DNA of 64,000 nucleotides from contig JAOTOM010004877.1 of the NCBI GenBank assembly GCA_034440615.1, positions 38,501 through 102,500 on the forward strand, in the 5' to 3' direction. Source of the DNA: Ashinkailepas kermadecensis. Its lineage: Eukaryota > Arthropoda > Thecostraca > Neolepadidae. This document shows positions 21,505-35,669 of this stretch, piece after piece. Under the pieces are notes generated by a model. The model was not told where the DNA came from. It made no database searches and worked only from the letters and a program-made list of their open reading frames with translations. The position numbers were made by a program, and so were the translations under genes. The stretch's first letter is position 1. Every line of letters begins with the position of its first letter.

Positions 21505-24085
21505 ACACTCAGTCATAACAATACCATCACAGACCCACAAACCATAGCAGGCATCTTTCCACACAACTATCCCCTTAGATTGTCAACACTCCCACTGGAC
21601 ACTCCACGTCCACCCCCAACCAGACACACACGCCCACATCTTTACAACACTAGATTCACACTGGAATAATTGGAACAGGGTGCCCAGGTGGTTAAGGCGT
21701 TGAGCTCTGGATACCAAGGTCCCAGGTTCAACATTCGCACCACTCGAAACATTTCCCAATCTCGCGGCCCGCCGGCGAAACAGCGTGGGCGGCGCCATTA
21801 GGCGTGATCGTGCATAAAGTCCGTCGTAAACCACTCAATAGACAAACAAACAAAACACTGACAGAACTACAATTAGCGATTTCAGAAACAGATAACACCA
21901 GCATAGGACCAGACAACAAACACTACTCACTTTTCAAGCACTTCTGAATACAAACACTCCACACCCTCCTCGACACCTCCAACACAGCATGGACAACTCA
22001 CACATACCCTCAGACTTGGCTGCATGCTTTTTATACCTATCCCTAAACCAAAAACTGACCAAACCCTCCAACGCGTACCGTCCTATCGCCCTAACCAACT
22101 GCTTTCATTAACTTTTTGAACGCCTTGTAAAAATAAAACGCCTCCTCTATATTCTCCAAACACAAAACTTATCTCTCCCTTCCTATCAGGTTTCTTTCCT
22201 GGCAGGTCTTGCCTCGACAATCTCACCTATCTTACTATACACGAAGTGGTGGCAGGAAAACATTCTATGGTCGCTGTCTTCCAGGATCTAAAACATGCCT
22301 ACAACACCATCAACATAACACTTCTACAACACTTACATAGCATAGGCATACAGGGACGACTAGCACACTATCTCAATTTACACTTACGAAATTGATAATT
22401 TAAAGTTAAAATTGGGCCCTACACATCAGATACTAAATTCCCCACAACTGGTTTAATGCAAGGTTCAGTTCTTAGCCCTTTCCTTTTCATTCTCGGTCTA
22501 AATTCTGTCCTCACAGACAATGTTTCGGTCAAAATTGCACTTAATGCAGATGCCATTGTACTATGGACTAACAAAACTAACTTACACACAAGCAACACTA
22601 CAACTCGCACTACAACCACGCACAAAACTACACAACAAACTCTCATTACTGAATCTACACATTGCACCACACCAATCCAAATGTATTCTTTCCAGCTATA
22701 AACGAGACCCATAATTACAACCACTTAAATTAGACCACACACCCGTACCTTTCGTTACCGCGGCAAAATTCTGAGGCATTACATTAGATCCGCAACTTAC
22801 CTTTTGGCCACAGATCATAAACATCCATAAACACGCATCAAAAATAGTAAATCTTTTACGAGCATTATCCGGTATATCTTCGGGATCTGAGAGAAATACA
22901 GTCATGACAGTATGCAAACCAATCATTCCACCAATTCTGAAACACGGATCCCCACTTTTAGAAAACACTGCTCTGTCAATTATTTTTGAATTCGCGACAA
23001 AATTCAAAATCAAGGTATCAAAGTTGCCACAGAAGCATACAGAACATCACCAATAAATGCACTTCACATTCACAACCATATACTACAACTACAACATAGA
23101 TGCACAGGAGCACTTCTTACATACCACTACAAAACACAACTCAATAGATAACAACCATGTACCCAGGCACTCAAAATATGAACCAGATGCAAACACCAAC
23201 TTATCAAAGCATCATCACTTCAGACAGTAGGATGATGCATACAACTGCATGCAAACATCATGCACATCACTCTTCCCATCTCACAACTACTCCCACCAGC
23301 CACTGCATGGTAAAAACACAAAACACCAACCTACACAGACAGAACACCTACACAGACATAGAAATACGGCAATTATTTTGGCCAATGCAGGGCGATGCTG
23401 TACAGCACCGTCCCGGATCATCTTGCCTGCCTGTCTGCCCGACACAGCATCCACATACACTGCATAATTATGCGCAATTTTTCGGCCTACACAACCATTT
23501 ACAACACAAAAATTCAACACATAGTTACTGACAAAAATCAACAATACAAATCATAACGTCTTACACCAGATTCGAACACCCTCCCATACCAAAAATACTA
23601 TGCATACATAACAAACTAACCACACCCCAACAATCACTTCTTCTTTGGATCCCACGCAGCACAAACATACATGGCAATGAACATGCAGACACAGAAGCAA
23701 ATCAAACCACTACACCACAACAGACCGCATTGCCCCTACCCACATTTTGACTGCTACTCCACAATACACCAGGCAATCAGCAAACAGAATTAACAAACGT
23801 GGCACACCACAAGAACACAACTCCACGAGATACACTCCAAACACGAACACTGGAGCATAATAAATCAAAACAACAGACGTCAGAAACATACACTGGCACG
23901 CCTACGCATTGAACACTGAAAAGTCACTCACTCATACCTCATACTGGAACGTTCACGACCACAACGCACTACATGCTTCCAACCACTTACCATGGAACAC
24001 ACGAAGTACACCAACGAAAGACAAACTACTGCATCACAAGCAACACCCCACTTAACATCACCACTCTCCTCAACGACCATCTAAC
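21505..24085 (+). mobile_element. Degenerate I-clade LINE relic, plus strand
   Basis: Translated pieces match LINE copy 3 ORF2 in order: TITDPQTI (21520), LTELQLAISETDNTSIGPDN (about 21860), AVFQDLKHAYNT and IGIQGRLAHYLN (22270-22375), GLMQGSVLSPFLF and ALNADAIVLWTNK (22456-22580), and a decayed C-terminal LARLRIEH (about 23900). Neither the endonuclease nor a clear 3' tail is present. The relic is AC-rich on this strand and has many stops, so it is old. It is interrupted by a tRNA-derived SINE at 21678-21855. Confidence 0.8.
21678..21855 (+). mobile_element. tRNA-derived SINE of a second family
   Basis: The head GGGTGCCCAGGTGGTTAAGG has an A-box-like GGTGGTTAAGG and a B box GGTTCAACATTC (21725-21736), with 5' GGTGC complementary to GCACC at the end of the tRNA-like part. 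A GC-rich body and an ACAAACAAACAAAAC tail follow. It sits between two blocks of the LINE relic whose protein homology resumes right after it. I could not define a clean target duplication. Confidence 0.7.
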
Positions 24086-24089
24086 ATTA

Positions 24090-26820
24090 CACGAACATCT
24101 CTTCTAGTTTCTTTGAACTACACACATTATTCATGACATGTGATATAAAAAAGAAAAAGGGAACAAGAACCAAAAATGACGAAAAAGATTGATTAAAAAA
24201 AAAACATGCTAAAGAAATAAAACCAGACATCTTCAAAAATGAAATGAACAAAAAAGACAAAGCATAAAAGAAAACAACAGCATATAAAAGTGGAGATTGA
24301 CAAAAGATGATTGTTTCTGGAAAAGGCTCGTGAGGCGGAGCAACACGATTATTTGAATTGGCTTTATACATAGGGATCTGACTTACAAACAGCGTCAGAA
24401 GTCTTATAGGCAAAGGCATTGTAATTTCGCTAGCAGGTGGCCAACCAAATTTCCTCAGTGTATGTTAAACAGGCAAAAGTTTGCATGGAAAATGTACAAG
24501 AAAAACAGAAGCCATTGCAGGCGACACCCCACAGAGACAGACCTTTCTGAGCGTTCCAAGACTTAAATAGACAGCATGAAAATATTAGAATTCACTCCAA
24601 ATAAATCATTAATTTGCTACCCATTATCACATGCCATTCGTGCATGCCAACATCAGAAAGTCGGCAGAGCATCCCTGGGCTACTGAAGGTGTTGCCAACT
24701 GGAGGACTCACCAGCGACTGCCAGGAAATGGCAGATATATTTGCTGGGGCATCTTCCTCAGCATAGCATACATATAGGCAACAAATCCAACCCCCACACC
24801 AAACTATTGAAACAGTACCAAAAGACGTTGAAATTACAGATGCTGATGTGCTCAACATTTTTACTGGGGCTAATGAGTCCTCCAGTATGTATTGCAATGG
24901 GGACCACCAACAGTTGCTTATACCTTCTGAGAGACTTATAAAACCATTGATGATTATCTTCAGATGATCTCTTGCTACCAGCTGCTTCTGTAACTCTCGA
25001 AAAACTCACAAGTTAGTCCAATATTCAAAGAGAACTGAAGACAAGGCCTCAAGCCATTAATTACTGCTTAGTCTGACTCCTGTTCCATGCAGAAGTCTGG
25101 AATGCTTGGTTCTTTAGAAACTGACAGAATATTTGGAGGGCCACTACCCGCTGGAACCTGGTCAATTCAGCTTTTGCTGAGAATGTTCTGTCAAGGAACA
25201 GCTGGTGCGTTCCACGACAGATCGACCAATGCACTTCACCCGCCCCCCAAAAAAAACATTGATTCAGACCAAATTTGTTCACAAGATAATTTGACTCCCA
25301 AAACGGCTGTGCAAATTTCAGCCGATTCGGCCAACGGCTTTCGAGCTATAGCCTCCGGCATTATTTTCAGGTCAAATAACATGAGTTGATTTGACGATGG
25401 GCATCTCATCAATAGGAAGTGGAAAGAAGGGATGGCAAATGATACATATTTTAGAAGAAAGAGGATCAACTGAAACAATCCCAAAATAAAACATCAGTTT
25501 GATCTCGCGATTTCATGACCTAGTGACCTCCTGTGACCCCTGGCACATCAAAATTAAATAACTTGATGGCGGAAATAAGTGGGCATGATTTCTCTGACCA
25601 CACATTTTGTATGCGTTCATATAAATATGTGATAATTCCGTCCACTCTTAACGAGTTTTGCTATTTTGCGTTTTCCGGGCACGACGGATTTCGTGTAAGC
25701 TTTCTTCCATTGGAAAGCTACATGAGGTAGAACAATGGCATACAGGCATATGATTGGAAAAAAGTTTTAAAGAGGTATTTAAATTACTGACCTGCTAGCT
25801 GGTATTTCATAGGGCCAAAAAAAACTCACCCAAAGACAAAAGGACATATCTCATATTTTGAACACATTGAGGAGTGCTGTGTTTGTCTTTGTGCCATTTA
25901 TTCAGAATGAATTACCTCATACCATTAAAATGGTGCCATCCAAAGCTTTATGACATTTCTCCACAATGTGCATATTATTTTTGGAAAAATACAGAAAAGC
26001 ATTTGCTTCTTGCAGTGAAAGCTACTGAGAATCTTCAGGCAAAAAGAAGTATCAGTGAAAGGTTGAGCAGAAAGACATATCTTGGGGTGATACATCTATT
26101 TGCTAGAGGAAACATGTGCAGTTTGCTGCATAAAAGATGCAACTTTGTAAGTTAACTTCCAATTTGGAAGCAAAGTTGCAAGCTTTGGAAATGAACTTCT
26201 GATTTGGGAGCTAACTTCCAAATTTGAAATGCTGAACCTTGTAAAATATGAACACCTATCTGGATTGCTTTGGAAATTCACTTCCAATTCTTGGAAGTTA
26301 ACTTTCAAGTAGGAAATTCTGAACTTTGGAAGTCATCAATTTAGAAGATATGATATGGACCTATCTTCAGATAGTGTTGTTCCCAAAGGAATTCCAGGGT
26401 CAGGAGACTCAGTTGCTTTGCCAACCACAGTCCGAGCACAGCACTAGTCAGAACAGCAACACAAGCAAGGAAGAAATGAATGAGCCACAGTCAAGACCGA
26501 CCATCCATTTAGGTTTATGAAACGTTTGAAGCTTAGCTAATGAAATACGGTGAATATAGTAGCACATTCCATCCATGCCATGCCTATAATGCTATCAAAT
26601 CATTATGGCCTCATCAACTGTATTGATCAACTCCTACTGAAAAGTAATCATTGGTGATTACTTTTCATTCACTAATTTCACTAATTTTTCATTCACTAAT
26701 TTTTTCAGATAATTTTTGTCTGCAAAAAAAGTTAATTGTTCTGCTTTCTCAACCCTATCCCAACCTAATCTAACCAAGCCTAATGCATTTATTTGCAATA
26801 TGGAGGTAAAACATGTTTAT
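24090..26820. other. Gene-free interval
   Basis: No exon, RNA gene or structured mobile element is supported. Local features are an A-rich stretch near 24130-24260 and a cluster at 26150-26345 where GTTAACTTCCAA- and TTTGGAAG-like palindromic words recur six or more times. Confidence 0.4.
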
Positions 26821-27744
26821 CACGCGCACTGGAGGGAGGGGGGCGAAATCCGCCCACCCCTCCGGTTTTTCGTGCATAACTCCAGATTTTACCGGTCGAT
26901 ACACGCCATTTTTTTGCGTACCTGCTTATAAATGAACGGCGCGTCGCTTAAAGCAAGAAAAATGGAAATCGGCCGAATATTTTTCGAGTTAGGGGACGTT
27001 AAAGTAAAAAAAAAATTCGTAGCGCCAGACCACACAATTCGGTGCTGATGCGCTTTCCGTATATCCACAAAAGGGAAGTGTTCTTGGCAAAACTAGCGAC
27101 TTGTTTGATGTATATTGATATGCTATATAGTTTCAAGGTCATCTTAGGTCACCGAGGTTAAGTCAGGTCAAGTTCATGACAGGTTAATAGAACCAAACTT
27201 GGTCAACTGGAATGTTGTCGTAAATGCACTACTGTTTGTCATTTGTACTGTTTATAGTTGCGTTTCCAAACTTCATTCATGTACTTCACTCCTTTCTTCG
27301 CGAAGCCGATTGCGCCGAGCTGCCCGACGGAGCAGTTGGGCGGGCGGCCCGGTTCCGGTAACTGGAACAGGCAACTGACCTGATAAAGTGCTGCTATATA
27401 GGTGACCTGAGGTCAAATGTCGGGTCTAGCATTTGTATTGCATCATTAGTAATGTCCAAAACATCATTGATGCCAATTTTGGAGCATTTAAACACAATCA
27501 CAGCGATCCATAACAATGACATGCCAAGCCACGCAAAATAAGAAAATTTTGACAAATGTGACCTCATTTGACCTTGAAGATATTGACCTAAGGTCATGAA
27601 ATTTGCACACAGAGAGTTCACTACCGTACCCATCCACCCTGCGAATGTCGTTTCTCCAGCATTAATAGGAGCCGAGATCTTAGAGGGGCGGAATCCGCCC
27701 CCCCTCCAGTGCGCGTAATTTTCAGAGGCCCTCCAGGGCGCGTG
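26821..27744. mobile_element. Inverted-repeat element with GC-rich end hairpins, copy 1
   Basis: The left end CACGCGCACTGGAGGG and the right end CCCTCCAGTGCGCG (27704-27717, followed by a second CCCTCCAGGGCGCGTG at 27729-27744) are inverted relatives. Just inside each end lies a stem: GGGGGGCG with CCGCCC on the left and GGGGCGGAATCCGCCCC on the right. The 924-bp body has no coding frame and is shared with 58496-59417. Between 27136 and 27596 it has ten AGGTCA/TGACCT half-sites, including TGACCTGAGGTCA and TGACCTAAGGTCA. Flanks TTAT/TTAA give no certain target duplication. Best guess: a non-autonomous DNA transposon. Confidence 0.7.
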
Positions 27745-28412
27745 TTAAAACTTGTCTTTTAAAGCACCATAAGCACATTAAAGCACAATAATACCTAATA
27801 CTCCAGCTATATCATAAAATGAGCAAGCTTCTTAATGTGATTCCCAAAGACAACCTGGAGAAAGAAGTTGCAAGGTGCACTTCAACATCTTCAGTCCATA
27901 TATTTTCCATTATTTGTGTTCAGAGGCTTCTATATAGATGCCAAAAATTGATTTGAACTGAAAAAAACATGCACTTCCTGTGGAAATTACTGGTCCCATC
28001 ACATTCAGAAGGACGTTTCTACAAGATTTCTTCCCCAAAATTCCATATTGGGTTACAACAAAAATGTACTGACAGGGCATATTTTTCATTATTTGCCACA
28101 TGCCGTAAAATGAACCAAAACATCTTACATATATCACTGTGATTGTTCCTTCATACCCAAGCCACCTTTGGATGAGGGTAGAGTTAAATACCACACCTCC
28201 ACTCAGTTTGGATATAGCAAATGCAGCATAACAGGGCCTCATCTAGCATGAGATGAGGAGAGAGGATGAGGATGTGACTTCCTTCCCAATGATGGCTGCA
28301 ACCCCCTTCAGTCACCTTTCCTCATTGCTTAAGCATTACAGGTATTATTAGATATCAAGGCAAATTTTGATTCTTTTCAACAGAGTATTTTAACATGAAA
28401 ATGATGATGCAA

Positions 28413-29259
28413 CCACTCATTTTCTCCACAAATGATTACTTTTCAGTTGGCAAGGACATACACAATCACAATCTTCACTCTACAAATATAGCCCACCATG
28501 CATAATTATCCATGCCTGGTGTGTCACAGACGTGATAAAGAAGAAATTTAACACTTCATACACTCAATTCAATACTCATTGACATAAAAAATTTCTGTTT
28601 CTGGCTTAACTCTATATTCATTCCTGACAACGACTATTTCCAGTCAGATGTGTCTGAAACCTTCAATCAAGGCCAGAAGTTCCTTGCAATGCTGTTAACA
28701 GCAGCGCTAGCAATGTCCGCAAGCTTTGATGACATCATGGTGGAAAAGTTTGTTTTGGAGCATTCTGGTTTCCTGGTTAGGTTAGGTAAGGTTAGGTTAG
28801 ATTATATTATGCTATAATATATTTGATATACTATGCTACATTATCCTAGTCTAGGCTAGGTTAGGTTAGGTTATTTTATTTATTCTATGATTTATTTATT
28901 TAGCAGTTGGTAGACAAACTACATGCAGCCATGCACACCACTCATATCAGTGTTAGCTTAGCCTCATGGTGTACGGGTTGTGCTTCAGTATCTCAGATAA
29001 TTATTCAGCTTTTTTTTCGAGGACAAAACACAAGTTTATAATTTTTCCGACAACACAGTGCTGTTCCCAGCAGGGTTATTTGCTCAAATTGTTCCAAGGT
29101 CTGCTAGTGTTTGTTTTTAAAGAAATTATACTGTCACAATATTCAACATTTTATTCTTGAAGCATTGAGGCTATAAGCTGCAGACCTGTGCCTATGTTGT
29201 CATCAATTGTATTGACCTCTGTTGACTTAAAAGTAATCATTTGTGGAGAAAATGAGTGG
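28413..29259. repeat. 847-bp segment flanked by 31-bp perfect inverted repeats
   Basis: The 31-bp arm at 28413-28443 (CCACTCATTTTCTCC start) is the exact reverse complement of 29229-29259. Diverged versions of the same end occur at about 29765, 35575, 40050 and 59820, so this is a dispersed terminal sequence. The interior has no coding frame; it holds TTAGG-like tracts at 28770-28880. A MITE-like element is the simplest reading. No target duplication was confirmed. Confidence 0.55.
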
Positions 29260-29344
29260 GCACATTGTCTTAATCAAGTCAAAAAGCATTGCATCAAACA
29301 AAACTTAATGAAGTTACCTCAATCTCTAAATTTAAAAGTAGGTG

Positions 29345-29480
29345 GCATGGAGGGTGGAAGTCTCTAGTTGGCTCAGATGGTGGTCCTGCAACTGCCAATA
29401 GTCTAGGGCTTGAGATCCCTCACCAAGCCAGGGATACAAGTCCATACTTTAAGAACATATATTCAGATTGAATAGGAAAA
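29345..29480 (+). mobile_element. Possible tRNA-derived SINE, degraded
   Basis: GTTGGCTCAGATGGTGG resembles an A-box region and GGGCTTGAGATCCC, about 35 bp further, a decayed B box. No clear cloverleaf, tail or target duplication could be established. Confidence 0.3.
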
Positions 29481-29679
29481 TGACAAATTAACATTAGCAG
29501 GGTAGCAGACCGGGTCCAGACCCCCTCATCCATCCCACCTGTGATCTGTAGCTTTGCACTTTAGGGTAACTTTCAAGTTCTCAATTTATTTTGTATGTGG
29601 TTAACATGTGACCACTCACTTCATCTGCAATTGCATACTCAATTGCAATTGCTCAATACAATTGCATACATACTGCAAT

Positions 29680-31250
29680 TGCAATTGCAAGGGTACATTT
29701 GTCTTAAAAGGTGTTTTGGGAATTTTGGGATTTTTGTCTTCGGAATACCATGTTTATAAACGTGATTCGGAAGATGTGACCACTTGTTTTCTCCATAAAT
29801 GTTTACTTTTCAATTTGAACGATGACGTCATAGTCACGTTGGTACGGTGTGTTTATCTATTATGGCTAATGCTATAATCTTTATCTAACCACAGATTGAT
29901 GAAGCACAAAACCTGCCACGGTTCCAGGCGGGTTTCGTCGATCAATGTTCCTTTATAGTCGCTTGTTACGAACCCACACCTCTTCTCCTTTCTTCCGGCG
30001 ACACGAAATGTCTCCGTACACTCCCACCGATGTCCCACCGATCTGCTGCAACCTGCAGGCCTTCGCACATTTAGGACAGATAACTCCAGCCAGAAGAACT
30101 TCGTGGTGTCTAAAAATATAAACCTGCTTGGTTGTCGTGATGAGAAAGTTCAAACATGTCACATGGGGCTGGGTCACAAGCAGAGTGGGAAACTTACTTT
30201 CTGGGTTGGGAGTCAGAGTGCATACTGATTTCTTCCGGAGTACATTTTCATGGACATTATTTTTATGCATGGAATCTGTTTGCCAGTAACCGACCTAAAA
30301 AACTTAACTAGTACCAACATAATATGCATAAGTAATATCATTCTCAGTTTTGGTCAAATCAAATGTCAAAACAGGAACAAAGAAGTGAACAATGGATGGC
30401 ACCACCCGGCAGTGACTCATAATAATCAGCACTGTTTTGTTTCTCAACTCACAGGAGCAATGCACTTTCCTTTCACTTTTGGTCTCAGTACAATGCTAGC
30501 CATATGAAAAACAAACAAAAATACTTCACACTTAACCCTCAGCTCAGAGCACATACCTACCTACTCAGCCAATTTCCCACGTAATACGAACGCAACTCCG
30601 CTACCGCACACACCAGTTGGATGCAAGGCTGCATACAGAAGTAAAATTGTTGGATGTGATCAAAGCAAAGGATCAGTCAAGGTCTTGTGTTTGCAGTATG
30701 ACACTGTTAACCATGTGTTCAAAGTTGCTAATGGTTATGATGTCATATAAAAAATATCTTGCATTGATTGGTTGACAGACAGATTTCAGAAGGGAAAATG
30801 CTAACGCAGCCAATTCTGATCGGTGGCCTCCGGGACACCAGAGGACGTCTCTTAAAACTGTCAAATTTTCCCACTATATGGGTGGCAAGAACACAGGTTT
30901 TGAGACACTGCTCCATATCCGAAGAATATTGTACTCAGTATGCATGCACACCATCTTGCAAGTGCTGTTGGCGCGTTGTTGTCGGCAATTCCGGTGGTTG
31001 AGATTGATGGGGTGTGTGAAGCTGTGGTCCAGCTGCTGACTGCTACCAAAAAGTGGTTAGTTTGAGTGGTGACCGTAAGTGGAATAACCAGCGTTTTTTG
31101 GGTGTCATTCTGTTTGTTTTTATTGATATCCTTGTTCCCACATTTGTGTTGGAGTACATGTGAAGTCCATCCTATCCAGTATGAACCTGGAGTGCAAAAA
31201 TGTTTTCAGAGATATAATATCTTCAGAAGTGCCTTAATTCCCACCCTGGT
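29680..31250 (+). repeat. Left arm of a large inverted duplication
   Basis: The arm matches in reverse 35665-34738 and, after the hAT-like insertion, 32197-31820. Landmarks shared in inverse orientation include GGAATACCATG, GTGATTCGGAAG, CAGATTTC..TGACAG, AACCATGTGTTCAAAGTTGC-type blocks and GTTGGCGCGTTGTTGTCGGC versus GTTGGTGCGTTGTTGTTGGC. Identity is partial, so the event is old. It carries a Merlin-like transposase relic missing or decayed in the other arm. Confidence 0.7.
29868..30125 (-). pseudogene. Merlin/ISXO2-like transposase N-terminal relic
   Basis: On the minus strand one frame reads EVLLAGVICPKCAKACRLQQ and GDISCRRKKGEE; after a frameshift the next gives KRCGFVTSDYKGTLIDETRL and PWQVLCFINLWLDKDYSISH. 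A CPKC...CR zinc ribbon followed by a 'KGT..DETRL..W..L.FI.LWL' block is the N-terminal layout of Merlin/IS1595-type (ISXO2-like) transposases. The DDE core is not seen. It sits in the left arm of the inverted duplication, which may therefore derive from a Merlin transposon. Recognition is from motif memory, not a search. Confidence 0.55.
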
Positions 31251-31563
31251 CACAAGCCACACACACCAAAACCATTTTCGCACTGGTGAACAGACCCAGA
31301 AGTGATATTGACAAGTCAGCTTCTGCTGCTTTCTGTCTTGCCTCAAGACCTCCAACAAGTACGATGAGAATGAATAATTAAATAGGAAAACCTAACCTAA
31401 CATAACATAACATAATACAATCTACTCTGATCTAAACCAATATAAACCCATAAATTATAATTTAAAAACACAAGCGTAATGTTCATCATGTCATCTGTAC
31501 GACACTGCCCCCAAGCTGCGTGGCCTGTCTAGTTTCTTTCGTGCTCTTGTGGAATAATAATGG

Positions 31564-31729
31564 TTGGTCGGTTGGTTATTGGTTTTACGACACGTCGACC
31601 GTTGAGTCATGTAGTGTCACCAATCTCTCACTGATTGGTCGGGGCGAAGAGTAGCGACAGGTGAGGCTCGAACCCACAACCTTTCGATTGTGAGACGAGC
31701 ATCTTGCCCCTAGACCACTCGTCCCAAAT
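31564..31729 (-). mobile_element. tRNA-derived SINE, copy 3
   Basis: Same family as the copies at 13918 and 20988: head GGGACGAGTGGTCTAGGGGC, B box GGTTCGAGCCT, tail CCAATAACCAACCGACCAA. An 11-bp target duplication, aataataatgg, lies at 31553-31563 and 31730-31740. It is inserted in the spacer of the large inverted duplication. Several CpG positions differ from the other copies. Confidence 0.88.
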
Positions 31730-32949
31730 AATAATAATGGTGTGTCATCTATGTGGCAAAGAGGCAGAAATAAAGCATTTTCGATGTGAAGAAGTGTTGA
31801 ATCAACTGTGTGGAGTGAAGGGTGGGAATTAAGGCACTTATTCAGATATTTTATCTCTCAAAACATTTTTTCACTCCAGGTTCATACTGGATAGGATGGG
31901 CGTCACATGTACTCCGACACAAACATGCAGAAGGAACAAAATATCACTAAAAACAAACACAAGACAACATCCATATAAACATGTTATTCTACTTAATGTT
32001 ACCAATTAAACTGGCCACTTTTCGTACCATCAAGCACCCAGACAACAACCAAACACACCACATTCAACCGAAACCACCAGAAATGCCAACAACAACGCAC
32101 CAATGCTGCTTGCAAGACCTTGCACCTGCACACTGAATAAAGTGGCATCCAGGCACAACAAATTTGGCTGAGGTGTCTCCAGAAACCTGCTTTCAAGCAG
32201 ACTTGTGCTCGACTCGAGTTGAATCGAGAATCGACTCATGAATCAATCGTTTTTGGATGAGTCGTGACTTGCATCGATTCTTTTCCCAAAAACATATCTT
32301 GAGTCACGAGTTGAATCACATCTTTCTTTTTTTAAATGAGTTGAATCACGAGTCAATCATTTGAATCACAATGATTCATTTGAGTCTTGTGACTCAAATG
32401 CAAGTTATGAACAAATGATATAAAGCATGTATCTTTGTAAATAGTATGCCATGACACAAGGTAGGGAGTAAAAACACAGTATAATTATTAATGCTTAACA
32501 TTACAATTGTCAACTTATCAGCTGCCAGTGAGTAAGGAATGAGGTGTAATTAAGTTATTTACCAAAAACGGATAACAATAACTACAAAAAAAAAGTATTA
32601 ATGCTAAGCTTGGTATTCACAATCAGTATCATGCATGAGTCAATTCTAGTGCCAGAAACACAACACAGAAATGGGATGTGATTGTGAAAAATAATAGGGA
32701 ACTGAAACGACCATGCACTTTTTTTTGAACATTTGCACTTAATAATTTGTGTCGGTTTGTGTGACAAATAACAAACCCAAGTTACCCTTACAAGAAGGTA
32801 GATCAAAATGTTCCTTCAAGCCCGCATGACATCATTCGAAGTTAAAAAAAAATATGGTAGAAATTTGGTTGCAGAACTTTTCGCAAATCATACGCAATGG
32901 TCACTTTAATTTGCTTCCTAGCAAATATATTTGTATTCCACTCACCAGG

Positions 32950-33290
32950 TGAGTTATAATCTTTACCCATTCTTTCCAGTGAGCATTTGTTCCGACAGAT
33001 TTTATTCTCATGCATAGACAAGGTCGGATTTGTGCATCGTAATCTGGCGTTTGGAGAGGAATATTTTGTAGTCATCCAGTATGGAGAATATTTGTATTCA
33101 AACCTTATGCATGGTAACTCAACTTGCACCCATTTCAGTGAATTTTGAGCACTTTTCCTTGATCACAGCAGTTCGTTGTCAAAAGTTAATAACTTAGGAA
33201 CTTCAACTTCCAGATGAAAAAAACAACAAATAATTTTCTGGAAAGGATAATGTTCAGGATCTCCAAAATCTAGGATCAGCCTATTTTTCC
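32950..33290 (+). repeat. Diverged interspersed repeat, member B
   Basis: This is related to 10880-11385 by several ordered blocks (GAATATTTGTATTCAAACCT, TTTTGAGCACTT, GTTGTCAAAAG and ATAATTTTCTGGAAAG). Presence in two contexts and in the same orientation supports a dispersed family of unknown class. Confidence 0.5.
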
Positions 33291-34157
33291 AAACATTTAC
33301 CTACCTACCTACATTAACATACAGCAGTTGTTGAAAACAGTTTTTCTAGGCCAGCTAGACCCAGGGCATGATGCTTTCCTCCTTGGTGAATCTTGCATGG
33401 ATTGTTGATGATACATGCATAATTGAACATTTATGTACAACACCATTGTGATCTAGGAATGCCCTCCTGAAACTTGCAACTCAACTGAAACTCTCCTGCC
33501 AATGGGGAGAAGAAGCTATGGAGCACTTAGCACCCCCTTGACTGTCCTTTCTTCCGCTCTTGAACGAGGGTGACAACTTTAACATGTCAAATGGAAGGTA
33601 GAGGGAGCCTACGAATATCAGGAACAAGCCCTTTATTTTGGAGGCATTTGATGGTGAGCCTGCTGGAAATGGCACATTGTTGGGCAGGACGATTATTACT
33701 GGGTCATTTAGGATACCCTTTGGTGAAGCTAAAGAATAGGTCTTTTTATTAGAATATGTCAAAGTACCATATATTGCCATAAAATATGCAAGATAGCATA
33801 TAAAAAGTCAGTAAAATTGGGTGTAAACCAATGGTGAAGGGAGACCTTCAAGCCTGCTACCAAACAAACTTCGTGGGGGCAACAGACCAACGCAATCATA
33901 TTCTGTGCAGATACCTATTGCAGTGCAGAACCTGGGTGCCATGTTGCAGTTAGGTGATGTGTGTCAGATATGTGATTCAGGTTGTGTGTACATCATGCTG
34001 ACGTGGATTGAGGTATTATGCACTCATTGCTTTGCATATGCATTGACAACCATTTATTTCATTAATCTGTTTGAGTCAATTTCCTTATGCACATGCACGT
34101 TCATTTATCTGTATATTTATCCTATATATCAACCATTACAGTGCATGATGAATTATA

Positions 34158-34494
<337 letters not shown>

Positions 34495-35669
34495 GTGTGT
34501 GAGCAGTGCACACAAAATCATATGGCTTATGAGTGAAAACATTGAGTCGGATCTGAATCGATTCAAATCTATGTTTGAGTCTTGAGTTGAATCAGATCTC
34601 TGTAGCTGAGTCTGAATTGAGTCAAATCAAATAATTTTGACCTGCTGTGAATCATGAGTTGAATCGGATCTCAAGATCTATGAGTCGAATGTGAGCCGAT
34701 TCCAAAAATTTGAGTCGAGCACAAGTCTGCTTTCAAGCCACCCTATCGTGGGAAAAATTGAGTTTTAAGAGATGCCTTCCAGAGGCACTGAGTGCACCAA
34801 TCAGAATTGGCTGCATTGGTGTTTTCTGTTTTGAAATCTGTCTGTCAGCCAATCAATGAAAGGTATTTTTATATGATGTCATAACAATTAGCAACTTTGA
34901 ACATATTGTTAACAGTGTTATGCCGCAAACACAAGACCTTGACTGATCCTATGCATTGTGCATGGCTATCACATCTGAATGTGGCATGTGGGGTAGCATA
35001 GGTGGGTTCATATTATGTGAGGAATTAGCTGCATAGGTAGGTATGCACTCTGAGCTGGGGGTGAAGCATTGAAGTTTCTTTGTTTGTTTTTCACATGGCT
35101 AACCTTGTACTGAAACCAACAGTGTAAGGAAAGTGCATTGCTCCTGTGAGTTATGAGACAAAGCTACGCTGATTATCACGATTCGCTGCCAGGCGATGCC
35201 ATCTATTGTTCACTTCTATGTTCATATGCTTTGACATTTGATTTGACCAAAAACAACAATGCATATTACTTATGCATATTACATATTGACCACCAACATC
35301 GGCTTTTCCCATTGGTTACCAGTAAACAGATTCCATGCATCAAAAAAATAATATTCCATGAAAATGTACTCCGGACAAAGTCGGTATGCACTGCGACTCC
35401 CAACCTGCAAAGTAATTTTCCCACTCTGGTAGAGTGGTGAATGTCCCTTTAATCACATCTGAGAAGCACCAGGTGAGGGATGGATACATAATGGCACAAA
35501 GAACAGCAGTGTGGCATAGATGGCACATTATATAAGTTATCACTATGATCAACTGAGAGGGAAGCATTTATGGAGAAAACCAGTGGTAGCACCTTCCGAA
35601 TCACATTCATTAACATGGTATTCCAAAAAAAATCTACAAATTCCTGAAATGCCTTTTAAGACAAAAATA

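Noticed and set aside
21311..24085. Independent host gene on the plus strand
   Set aside because: All recognisable blocks match LINE ORF2 in order, so it is a degenerate retrotransposon.
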